Shown piece by piece: positions 1 to 5,691 of a stretch of 8,249 nucleotides of DNA. Under the pieces are notes generated by a model. It made no database searches and was not told the DNA's origin. It saw only the letters and a list, made by a program, of their open reading frames with translations. Position 1 is the first letter of the stretch, and the number at the start of each line of letters is the position of its first letter. The DNA is from Candidatus Cloacimonadota bacterium (lineage in GTDB: Bacteria; Cloacimonadota; Cloacimonadia; Cloacimonadales; Cloacimonadaceae): the NCBI GenBank assembly GCA_027318525.1, contig DAHVPA010000077.1:1-8249 (forward strand). The letters run 5' to 3'. A program made the position numbers and the translations under genes.

Positions 1-1
1 A

Positions 2-49
2 CTTTACAGTAATACAGAACTGAAATTTTTAACTGATATGAGGATATGA
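2..49 (+). CDS. Possible C-terminal end of an upstream gene (partial)
   Basis: Reading from base 2, this frame is open from the window edge and encodes LYSNTELKFLTDMRI before a TGA at 47-49. That TGA overlaps the first ATG of the acyl carrier protein gene in an ATGA arrangement, a common sign of translational coupling in an operon. The other two frames close early, at 10-12 and 21-23, so if an upstream gene reaches into the window this is the frame that gives coupling. Fifteen residues are too few to name a family. An alternative is that the upstream gene ends at one of the earlier stops. Confidence 0.4.
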   Translation, partial: LYSNTELKFLTDMRI

Positions 50-273
50 TGCTTGATAAGTTACTGACCATAGTCAACATAGTAAGAGACAACAAGGGGC
101 TTCCGACCTTGCCGGAAATCAAACCCGAAAATGATTTGAGAACAGACCTCGGCTTTGATTCGCTGGATTTGGCGGAACTGACAGTCCGCATTGAAAAGGA
201 AACCGGCGTGGATGTCTTTGCTGACAGCTTTGTGCTGACGGTGGGTGACATCTTGGGTAAAGTCTCAAAATAA
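46..273 (+). CDS. Acyl carrier protein (dedicated, biosynthetic-cluster type)
   Basis: A small cytoplasmic carrier of about 75 residues, the usual ACP length. It is acidic, with the helix II signature DLGFDSLDLAELTVRIE around residues 34-50. Ser39 in the DSL motif is the expected attachment site for the 4'-phosphopantetheine arm, which would carry an acyl thioester. There are two adjacent ATG codons, at 46 and 49. The GAGG at 40-43 sits only 2 bases before the first and 5 before the second, so the second ATG may be the real start, giving 74 residues. The stop codon overlaps the start of the following AMP-ligase gene (TAATG at 271-275), so the two are likely translated together and the ligase is the probable loading enzyme. 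The position inside a glycan operon, with a ligase and a reductase, argues for a private ACP rather than the housekeeping fatty-acid one. The family call is firm; the cargo is unknown. Confidence 0.9.
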   Translation: MMLDKLLTIVNIVRDNKGLPTLPEIKPENDLRTDLGFDSLDLAELTVRIEKETGVDVFADSFVLTVGDILGKVSK

Positions 274-1502
274 TGACCTGCAAGTTATTTCTTTACGACT
301 ACAGGGCTCAAAAGCACTACAGCTATGCTAATCTGTGTGAGGATTTGAGTTCTGCAACTACCGTAGGGAAATACTGCCACACGCATGGTCTTTACAACAT
401 CCTGCTGCATATAATTTCATCTATTATTCACAAAGTTGACCTTGTACTGCTGGATGCCGACTTCTCTGATGCCGAATTGCACAGTCTGCACCTAAGCTTT
501 GATGACTTGAAAGGCACTGTAGCAGTTGAATCAGTCATGATTGCCGAAACTGATGATTTGCTGAGGCTTATTCAGGCTAATCAATACTGGAAACTGACCC
601 TTTATACCTCCGGGACAACAGGATTACCCAAGCAGGTTACCCACACCCTGTCATCACTTACAAGAGCTGTAAGAACCAATGCAAGGCATGCTGAGGACAT
701 CTGGGGTTTTGCTTATAATCCCACACACATTGCAGGCTTACAGGTCTTTTTCCAGGCTCTGCTCAATGGCAACAGCCTGATTAACCTGTTTGAAGCGTCA
801 CGGGATGTGGTATTGGCTTCCCTTAAGGAATTTCACATTACCAACATCTCTGCCACACCGACTTTCTTCAGGATGCTATTGCCATTACATGAGAGCTTCA
901 CAAGCGTGACGAAGCTCACTTCCGGCGGGGAAAAGTTTGATCCCCGGCTGGTGGATGAATTGCTCAAGGCTTTTCCCAATGCCAGATTGCGCAATGTCTA
1001 TGCCTCCACCGAAGCAGGCACCATCCTGGAAAGCAGGGATGACGGCTTCTGCATTCAGGATAACACACTTTGCAAGATTGAAAATAACGAACTTTACATA
1101 CACAGAAAGTTGATGGGAGAGGGCAGTGAACTCCTCCTGACTGATGATGAATGGTATGCCACTGGCGATCTGGTGGAAATCCTGAGTGACGAGCCATTGC
1201 GTTTCCGTTTTCTGCAGCGCAAAAACGAAATGATTAACGTGGGTGGTTACAAAGTCAATCCCTGCGAGGTGGAGCAAGCGCTGGAAAGCCATCCGCACGT
1301 AAAGCAGGCGTATGTTTACGGCAAGGCAAATGCCGTGCTGGGCAATGTCCTGATAGCTGATATCGTTACCAACGAGCCTGTTTCCGAAAAGGAACTGCGT
1401 AATTTCCTATCCCGTCTGCTACAGCCGTATAAAGTGCCGCGCATACTCAATTTCGTGGCTGCCATAGAACTCACCCGCACGGGTAAAATCAAACGCAACT
1501 GA
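273..1502 (+). CDS. AMP-forming acyl/aryl ligase (ANL superfamily), short form
   Basis: An adenylate-forming enzyme that would activate a carboxylic acid with ATP and pass it to a thiol, most plausibly the ACP encoded immediately upstream. Visible ANL motifs are: the phosphate-binding loop LYTSGTTGLPK (residues 110-120); an A4-like stretch NPTHIAGLQ (149-157); VYASTEAG (242-249); YATGD (295-299), whose Asp normally binds the ribose; the hinge and A8 region RKNEMINVGGYKV (316-328); and a C-terminal TRTGKIKRN with the expected catalytic Lys405. All core motifs are intact. At 409 residues it is about 100 shorter than typical 500-550-residue family members. The shortage is at the N-terminus, where only about 108 residues precede the phosphate loop. 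Short forms of this type occur with MenE-like and cluster-associated ligases, so this is not necessarily a truncation. The start overlaps the ACP stop by one base. Substrate cannot be read from the sequence. Confidence 0.88.
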   Translation: MTCKLFLYDYRAQKHYSYANLCEDLSSATTVGKYCHTHGLYNILLHIISSIIHKVDLVLLDADFSDAELHSLHLSFDDLKGTVAVESVMIAETDDLLRLIQANQYWKLTLYTSGTTGLPKQVTHTLSSLTRAVRTNARHAEDIWGFAYNPTHIAGLQVFFQALLNGNSLINLFEASRDVVLASLKEFHITNISATPTFFRMLLPLHESFTSVTKLTSGGEKFDPRLVDELLKAFPNARLRNVYASTEAGTILESRDDGFCIQDNTLCKIENNELYIHRKLMGEGSELLLTDDEWYATGDLVEILSDEPLRFRFLQRKNEMINVGGYKVNPCEVEQALESHPHVKQAYVYGKANAVLGNVLIADIVTNEPVSEKELRNFLSRLLQPYKVPRILNFVAAIELTRTGKIKRN

Positions 1503-1516
1503 AGGAACATACTGAT

Positions 1517-2242
1517 ATGAAAAACGTTTTAGTCACAGGGATTATGCAGGGTTTGGGACTGCAAATCACCCGCACTATCCTGGATAAGGGTAACAAGGTC
1601 TTTGGAGTTGCCCTTGCCATGAACCCCGAACTGGAGAAGCTTAAGCAGGAATACGGCGACAGAGTGACAATCATTATTGCCGACCTTGCCCGGATAGATG
1701 AATCCATAGACCTGATTTTCCACAAGGCGATTGGTTATGATACACCGCTGCATGGCTTTGTCAACAATGCCGCCATCGCCTATGACGACATCATCAGCAA
1801 CCTGAATTATGATCCGCTCTTCAAGATGTATCAGGTGAATGTTTTCTCACCCTTCATGCTGACCAAGCACGTCATCCGCAATATGCTCCTGCACAACGTT
1901 CACGGTTCCATCGTGCACATCTCATCCGTGAGCGTGCATACGGGCTATAAGGGCCTTGCCATGTATGCCTCCACCAAGGGTGCGCTGGAAGCCTTTTCCA
2001 AGACTACCGCCCGGGAATGGGGTGAACGCGGCATCCGTTCCAACTGTCTGGTGGCAGGCTTTATGGAGACAGGCATGAGCGCCACCTTAAGCCCCAACCA
2101 GAAAGACCGTATCTATAAAAGAACTTCGCTCAAGAAACCGACCGAACTTACTTCAGTAGCGAACATGGTGGCTTTTCTAATATCGGATGAAAGCCTTTCT
2201 GTAACCGGCTCCAACGTCTATGTGGATGCCGGCACAATCTAA
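1517..2242 (+). CDS. FabG-like short-chain dehydrogenase/reductase
   Basis: A classical SDR of 241 residues, the normal size for 3-oxoacyl-ACP reductase relatives. The nucleotide-binding motif TGIMQGLG is at 7-14 (TGxxxGxG pattern) and the NNA structural motif at 83-85. The catalytic set Asn108, Ser137, Tyr150 and Lys154 has FabG-like spacing, with YASTK at 150-154, so the enzyme should be active. The C-terminus (LSVTGSNVYVDAGTI) matches the usual family ending VTGxxxxVDGG apart from the last glycine. AAGGA at 1502-1506 lies 10 bases before the ATG, and the gene starts 14 bases after the ligase stop. With the adjacent ACP and ligase, reduction of a 3-oxoacyl-ACP to a 3-hydroxyacyl-ACP is the simplest reading. 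A reductase acting on a nucleotide-sugar or another keto substrate cannot be excluded. Confidence 0.85.
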   Translation: MKNVLVTGIMQGLGLQITRTILDKGNKVFGVALAMNPELEKLKQEYGDRVTIIIADLARIDESIDLIFHKAIGYDTPLHGFVNNAAIAYDDIISNLNYDPLFKMYQVNVFSPFMLTKHVIRNMLLHNVHGSIVHISSVSVHTGYKGLAMYASTKGALEAFSKTTAREWGERGIRSNCLVAGFMETGMSATLSPNQKDRIYKRTSLKKPTELTSVANMVAFLISDESLSVTGSNVYVDAGTI

Positions 2243-2259
2243 GTGGATTTGAGGTTGAT

Positions 2260-3192
2260 ATGACATATTTAGTAACCGGCGGTGCCGGATTCATCGGCTC
2301 CAACATCGTTAAGGAGCTGCTTACCCGCGGTGAGAAGGTCCGCGTGCTGGACAACTTCGCCACCGGCAAGCGCGAGAATATCCTGCTTTATAAGGATGAC
2401 CCAAATCTGCAAATCATCGAAGGTGACCTGCGCAGCTTCCATATAGTCCGCGATGCCGTCAAAGGCTGTGACTTCGTTCTGCACCAGGGTGCGCTGCCTT
2501 CCGTGCCAAGATCAGTCAATGACCCCATCACCTCCAATGACGTAAATATCCTGGGTACACTCAACATTCTCGAGGCAGCCAAGGAGTTTAAGGTCAAACG
2601 CGTCGTCTTTGCCTCATCATCCAGCGTTTACGGCAATGCAGCAACCTTGCCGAAAGAAGAAAGCATGGCAGTAGCGCCGCTTTCGCCTTATGCTGTGTCC
2701 AAATATGCCGCCGAACGTTACTGCCAGATATACTATCAGCTATATGGGCTGGAAACTGTCTGCCTGCGCTACTTCAACGTGTTTGGTCCCAATCAGGACC
2801 CCACCTCGCAATACAGTGCAGTCATTCCCAAATTCATCAAATCCATCCAAGCCGGACGTCAACCCGTGATTTATGGCGACGGAACGCAATCCCGCGATTT
2901 TACTTTTGTCACCAATAATGTCACCGCCAACCTGCTTGCCTGCACAGCGGAAGGTGTTGCCGGCGAGGTCTTTAACATTGCCTGTGGAGTTAAATATACC
3001 CTCAATGAACTGGTGGATGAAATCAACAAAGTGCTCGGAACAGACATCCATCCTCTTTATGACAAGGATAGGACCGGCGATGTCAAACATTCCCTGGCGG
3101 ATATTTCGAAAGCCAGGCAAGGTCTGGATTATCAGGTTCAGGTCGAGTTCGCAGAAGGCATCCGCCGCACCGTGGAGTTCTTTACCCGATAA
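2260..3192 (+). CDS. UDP-sugar 4-epimerase, WbpP/GalE-type (extended SDR)
   Basis: An NAD-dependent nucleotide-sugar epimerase of 310 residues. Features seen are: TGGAGFIGS (6-14) for NAD binding; VLDNFATGKREN (29-40), where the Asp binds the adenosine ribose; GDLRS (55-59); a serine run SSSS (119-122); the catalytic YAVSK (Tyr144, Lys148); LRYFNVFGP (169-177); YGDGTQSRDF (205-214); and GDVKHSLADISKA (273-285). The segments HQGALPSVPRSVNDPITSN (75-93) and GDVKHSLADISKA closely resemble Pseudomonas WbpP. That enzyme interconverts UDP-GlcNAc and UDP-GalNAc, so an N-acetylated substrate is favoured over plain UDP-Glc; this is from remembered family sequences. GAGG at 2251-2254 is 5 bases before the ATG, and the gene starts 17 bases after the reductase stop. 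It is the last gene before the terminator. A UDP-glucuronate decarboxylase or dTDP-sugar enzyme is less likely given these motifs. Confidence 0.88.
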   Translation: MTYLVTGGAGFIGSNIVKELLTRGEKVRVLDNFATGKRENILLYKDDPNLQIIEGDLRSFHIVRDAVKGCDFVLHQGALPSVPRSVNDPITSNDVNILGTLNILEAAKEFKVKRVVFASSSSVYGNAATLPKEESMAVAPLSPYAVSKYAAERYCQIYYQLYGLETVCLRYFNVFGPNQDPTSQYSAVIPKFIKSIQAGRQPVIYGDGTQSRDFTFVTNNVTANLLACTAEGVAGEVFNIACGVKYTLNELVDEINKVLGTDIHPLYDKDRTGDVKHSLADISKARQGLDYQVQVEFAEGIRRTVEFFTR

Positions 3193-3225
3193 GTATTTAT
3201 TTCTAAGATAATCCATAACTTGATA

Positions 3226-3263
3226 AGCAGGCTGATTTTGACGTCAGCCTGCTTTTTCTTTTT
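3226..3263 (+). terminator. Intrinsic (rho-independent) terminator after the epimerase gene
   Basis: A perfect 10-bp stem, AGCAGGCTGA (3226-3235) with TCAGCCTGCT (3244-3253), encloses an 8-base loop. It runs into a T-rich tract (TTTTT, C, TTTTT) at 3253-3263. It lies 33 bases after the epimerase stop and should end the ACP-to-epimerase transcript. The sugar transferase would then need its own promoter or read-through. Confidence 0.9.
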
Positions 3264-3297
3264 CTGCTGTTTTTGCATAATTGCTGCGCCGGGTCAT

Positions 3298-3336
3298 CGA
3301 GGGGTCTTCAAGGGGTTAGCCCACGATAACCCCTCG
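3298..3336. repeat. Mutually exclusive hairpins built on a repeated GGGGT arm
   Basis: Three loosely repeated units of about 11 bases start near 3291, 3301 and 3312, each beginning GGGTC or GGGGT. They are followed by a single complementary arm, TAACCCCTCG (3327-3336). That arm can pair with AGGGGTTA (3311-3318, 8 bp, 8-base loop) or, farther away, with CGAGGGGT (3298-3305 against 3329-3336, 8 bp). The two pairings share the same 3' strand, so they cannot form together. No T-run follows, so this is not an obvious terminator. Confidence 0.5.
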
Positions 3337-3370
3337 CAGTAAAAGAGGAAGGACAGGATTGGGAGAAAAA

Positions 3371-3463
3371 AACTTGCCAAGTAAATCAACATCGAATTAA
3401 TGTTACTGACAAGGTTTTTGACTGGTGAAAGCAGAGCTGCGTTGTGCCTTACAACTTGGCAAG
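3371..3463. repeat. Paired AACTTGSCAAG elements (direct and inverted repeat)
   Basis: AACTTGCCAAG at 3371-3381 and AACTTGGCAAG at 3453-3463 differ only in their central base. Each core is itself a palindrome (CTTG-S-CAAG), and the first extends to an 11-base palindrome, ACTTGCCAAGT. Because of this symmetry the two also form an inverted pair, CTTGCCAAGT (3373-3382) with ACTTGGCAAG (3454-3463), enclosing 71 bases. They could be paired operator sites 82 bases apart, or the base of a long RNA hairpin. Confidence 0.45.
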
Positions 3464-3484
3464 ACGCTAGTGATGCGAGGTTGC

Positions 3485-3507
3485 TCCGGGATACTTAATA
3501 ATCCGGA
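3485..3507 (+). promoter_or_regulatory. Bulged hairpin upstream of the leader ORF
   Basis: TCCGGGAT (3485-3492) can pair with ATCCGGA (3501-3507) as a 7-bp stem with one bulged G and an A/T-rich 8-base loop. It ends 22 bases before the possible leader ORF start. There is no T-tract, so it is more likely a leader structure than a terminator. Its role is unknown and it could be chance. Confidence 0.3.
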
Positions 3508-3529
3508 ACGCATTGAATCAAGGTAACTT

Positions 3530-3553
3530 ATGAGCCGGAAAGGAAGCGCATGA
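3530..3553 (+). CDS. Possible leader ORF coupled to the sugar transferase
   Basis: A seven-codon ORF (MSRKGSA) with its own AAGG ribosome-binding sequence at 3520-3523, 6 bases before the ATG. Its TGA (3551-3553) overlaps the sugar transferase ATG at 3550 as ATGA. The Shine-Dalgarno sequence of the sugar transferase (AAAGGA, 3539-3544) lies inside it. If translated, it would place a terminating ribosome exactly on the next start. It is very short and could be accidental. Confidence 0.35.
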   Translation: MSRKGSA

Positions 3554-5145
3554 AAAGAAAGATTGCCACGATTCTATTCTTTATCATAGATATCGGCATC
3601 ATCGTTTTCTCATTTTTATTCATAGCCTGGCTGAGAGCCGGCACGCGCATCATCATCAAAGATTACGCCCGCACTCTGGTGGCTTTTGGAGTCATCTGGC
3701 TGGGAGTGGGATTCTTTGGACAAAAGTTTCGCCTCAAGCTGACCACCAACGGCATGACCTTTGCCAAAAACATGCTCAAAGTCGACCTGGCTGCGGTATC
3801 CCTAATCTTTGGCATCATGCTTCTATTTCAAAAATTCCATTATTCCCGCTACATCGTCTTCAGCACCATAGGAATGACTATCGGGCTGGAACTGCTCTTC
3901 TTCCTCGGGCTGTATTTTGCCCTGCGCTTTCATCGGGAAAATGAGAGCTTTGCCAGCGCTACATTGGTTACCAGGTCCAGAGAATTGGAAGAAGCATTTT
4001 CCGACCGTTTTATCCGCGATGCCAACCGGATGGTGCCCAAACTCGAGACCGGACCCTATACACCTGATTTCTGCGCAGATAAAGGTGATTCCTCGCTGGT
4101 GGAGCTATGGAAAACCCATCTGGCAGATAATCCCAGGCTGTTTGACTTTATCAATACCTATCTGGATTTGACCGACTTTTGCCAATCCAAGACCATGGTC
4201 ATGTTTTCCGACGATTATTACCACATCACAGGGGTGGAACGCGGCTCACAGCAGTTGTTCGTGAATCAGCACAAGCTCAATGACTTCCGCCGGGTCAATC
4301 AATATCTGATCCGGGTGAATGAAAACCTGATGAAGGGCGGAGTATTTGTCTGTTGTGGTGAGACAATCGCAGAGCGGCGCAACCGCTTTTTCCGCAAATA
4401 TACCTTTTATCTGGGCTTTCCCGCCTATCTGGTGGATTTCATCTTCAGGCGCATCTGTCCCAAGATTCCCATCGTGCAAGGCTGGTATTTTGCCCTGACC
4501 AAAGGTAAGAACAGAGCTCTCTCGGAAACGGAAATGATTGGCAGATTCTATTTTTGCGGCTTTGAGCTGATTTCCAAAAATGAAATCAACGGATATATGT
4601 ATTTCATCCTGAACAAAATCAAACCCCACAGTCAGGACCCCAATCCGTCCTACGGTCCGCTGATAAAACTGAAACGTGTGGGACAAGACGGTAAAACGAT
4701 TTATATCAATAAGCTGCGCACCATGCATCCCTATTCCGAATACCTGCAGGATTATGTCTATAGAACCAGCGATTTGCAGGAAGGGGGAAAGTTTAAGCGT
4801 GACTTCCGGGTTACGTCCTGGGGGAGAGTCTTCCGTAATCTGTGGATTGACGAGTTACCTCAGTTGCTCAACTTTTTCAAAGGTGAACTTAGCCTGGTGG
4901 GAGTGCGGGCTCTCAGTGAACACTATTACAGCCTCTATCCGCCGGATTTGCAGGAACTGCGCTGCAAATTCAAGCCGGGACTCGTTCCTCCCTTTTATGC
5001 AGATATGCCGCGCACCTTCGACGAAATCATGGCATCCGAACGCCGCTACCTTCTCCAGAAGCAGGAACAGCCTTTTCTCACAGATTGCAAATACTTTTGG
5101 AAAGCAGCTTGGAACATCCTTTTTAGGCACGCCAGGAGTAACTGA
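3550..5145 (+). CDS. Initiating polyprenyl-phosphate sugar-1-phosphate transferase with extra N-terminal and middle domains
   Basis: A 531-residue inner-membrane enzyme that should move a sugar-1-phosphate from a nucleotide sugar to a polyprenyl phosphate, the first step of glycan assembly. Hydrophobic segments near 5-27, 42-56, 76-93 and 101-126 suggest about four membrane helices. Residues about 200-355 hold no sugar-transferase motif. They include LNDFRRVNQYLIRVNENLMK followed by GGVFVCCGE (to 271) and later FYFCGFELISKNEI, which resemble the second half of a SAM methyltransferase, but no glycine-rich SAM motif is visible. The catalytic part follows: PSYGPLIKLKRVGQDGK (366-382), NKLRTM (387-392), DELPQLLN (434-441) with the Asp434-Glu435 pair expected to be catalytic, LSLVGVRALS (447-456) and KPGLVPP (475-481). 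The usual GPRP is GVRA here. The start has AAAGGA 5 bases upstream. The donor sugar is unknown; the nearby epimerase makes an N-acetylhexosamine plausible. Confidence 0.85.
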   Translation: MKRKIATILFFIIDIGIIVFSFLFIAWLRAGTRIIIKDYARTLVAFGVIWLGVGFFGQKFRLKLTTNGMTFAKNMLKVDLAAVSLIFGIMLLFQKFHYSRYIVFSTIGMTIGLELLFFLGLYFALRFHRENESFASATLVTRSRELEEAFSDRFIRDANRMVPKLETGPYTPDFCADKGDSSLVELWKTHLADNPRLFDFINTYLDLTDFCQSKTMVMFSDDYYHITGVERGSQQLFVNQHKLNDFRRVNQYLIRVNENLMKGGVFVCCGETIAERRNRFFRKYTFYLGFPAYLVDFIFRRICPKIPIVQGWYFALTKGKNRALSETEMIGRFYFCGFELISKNEINGYMYFILNKIKPHSQDPNPSYGPLIKLKRVGQDGKTIYINKLRTMHPYSEYLQDYVYRTSDLQEGGKFKRDFRVTSWGRVFRNLWIDELPQLLNFFKGELSLVGVRALSEHYYSLYPPDLQELRCKFKPGLVPPFYADMPRTFDEIMASERRYLLQKQEQPFLTDCKYFWKAAWNILFRHARSN

Positions 5146-5204
5146 AAAAGACTTTTACTGCAGTTTGCCATAGAATAAAGAAACAAGGGAGAACGGACTT
5201 CGCA

Positions 5205-5678
5205 ATGAAAAAAATAATCGAATTTGATGTCACCCTTTGGACTCCGGAAGATTATCCCAATTCTGCTGTCATAACTTTTCTCTATGACGTTGTCGAAGTC
5301 TTTGGCACCAAAGCACGTATTCCTGTCCGGTTCAGTGTGGACGGTCATGAATTCCGTTAGTCCCTGGCTCCGATGGGCAGTTGCGGTCACATCATTCCCT
5401 TTAATAAAGAAATGCGGGAAAAGACAGGCTACAAAGCCGGTGATACTATTCATGTCAGTCTGGAACGTGATACAGAACCGCGGGTGGTGGCTGTTCCCGA
5501 TGATGTGTCTGCTGCTCTGAAAGCAGTTCCTGAAGCTCAGGCAGCCTTTTCCGCACAATCCTATTCCCATCAGAAAGAGCATATTGACTGGATTACAGAG
5601 GCTAAAAAGCCAGAAACCCGCTCCAAACGCATATCCAAGCTGATAGAAGTCCTTTCCGCCCCAGTCAAAAAACCATAG
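5205..5678 (+). pseudogene. DUF1905/YdeI-OmpD-associated family gene interrupted by an amber codon
   Basis: Reading from ATG 5205, the frame gives MKKIIEFDVTLWTPEDYPNS and onward to FSVDGHEFR, then TAG at 5358-5360 as codon 52. The same frame continues cleanly with SLAPMGSCGHIIPFNKEMRE, then KAGDTIHVSLERDTEPRVV and VPDDVSAALK, and ends with WITEAKKPETRSKRISKLIE before a TAG at 5676-5678. Together this is a complete, roughly 157-residue DUF1905 domain plus YdeI/OmdA C-terminal motif (AKKPETR), with no frameshift. The family is small and probably cytoplasmic; it is named from association with bacteriocin protection, but its biochemical role is not established. A single base change (for example from CAG or AAG) would explain the stop, as would a sequencing error. 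GGGAG at 5187-5191 is 13 bases before the ATG, which is long. Restart at ATG 5373 would give 101 residues but has no clear ribosome-binding site. The next gene starts 13 bases after the final stop. Confidence 0.8.
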
Positions 5679-5691
5679 GGAGGCATATTTT

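Larger units (their letters stand above)
3264..3549. other. Structure-rich intergenic spacer between terminator and sugar transferase
   Basis: About 286 bases without a convincing long gene. It holds two alternative GGGGT/ACCCC hairpins (3298-3336), two copies of AACTTGSCAAG that are also an inverted pair (3371-3382 and 3453-3463), a bulged hairpin (3485-3507) and a possible seven-codon leader ORF (3530-3553). The sugar transferase promoter must lie here if the upstream terminator works, but I could not pick a credible -35/-10 pair: a TTGACT at 3418-3423 has no matching -10 at normal spacing. The combination suggests a regulated 5' leader, or a decayed short repeat element. Confidence 0.5.

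Noticed and set aside
885..1298. 137-codon minus-strand frame inside the AMP-ligase gene
   Set aside because: It lies fully antisense to conserved ligase motifs; no domain is recognised and it is best explained by codon bias on the coding strand.
2740..3216. 158-codon minus-strand frame over the epimerase gene
   Set aside because: It is the antisense shadow of the conserved epimerase C-terminal half.
3365..3470. Small transposable element bounded by the CTTGSCAAG inverted pair
   Set aside because: No target-site duplication is visible outside the repeats, and each repeat is itself palindromic, so the inverted relation follows from that symmetry.
3400..3498. 32-codon plus-strand ORF in the spacer (starts MLLTRFLTGESR)
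   Set aside because: It has no ribosome-binding sequence before its ATG and overlaps the repeat and hairpin elements; I cannot tie it to a family, so it is not listed as a gene.
4246..4728. 160-codon minus-strand frame inside the sugar transferase
   Set aside because: It is an antisense shadow with no recognisable protein family.
4676..5173. 165-codon plus-strand frame overlapping the sugar transferase catalytic domain
   Set aside because: It is an alternative frame over the conserved KLRTM to KPGLVPP region; its product is Ser/Cys-rich with no motifs.
5358..5360. TAG as a sense codon through genetic-code change or pyrrolysine
   Set aside because: The same frame uses TAG as its final stop at 5676-5678, and the other genes end normally at TAA or TGA with no internal TAG.
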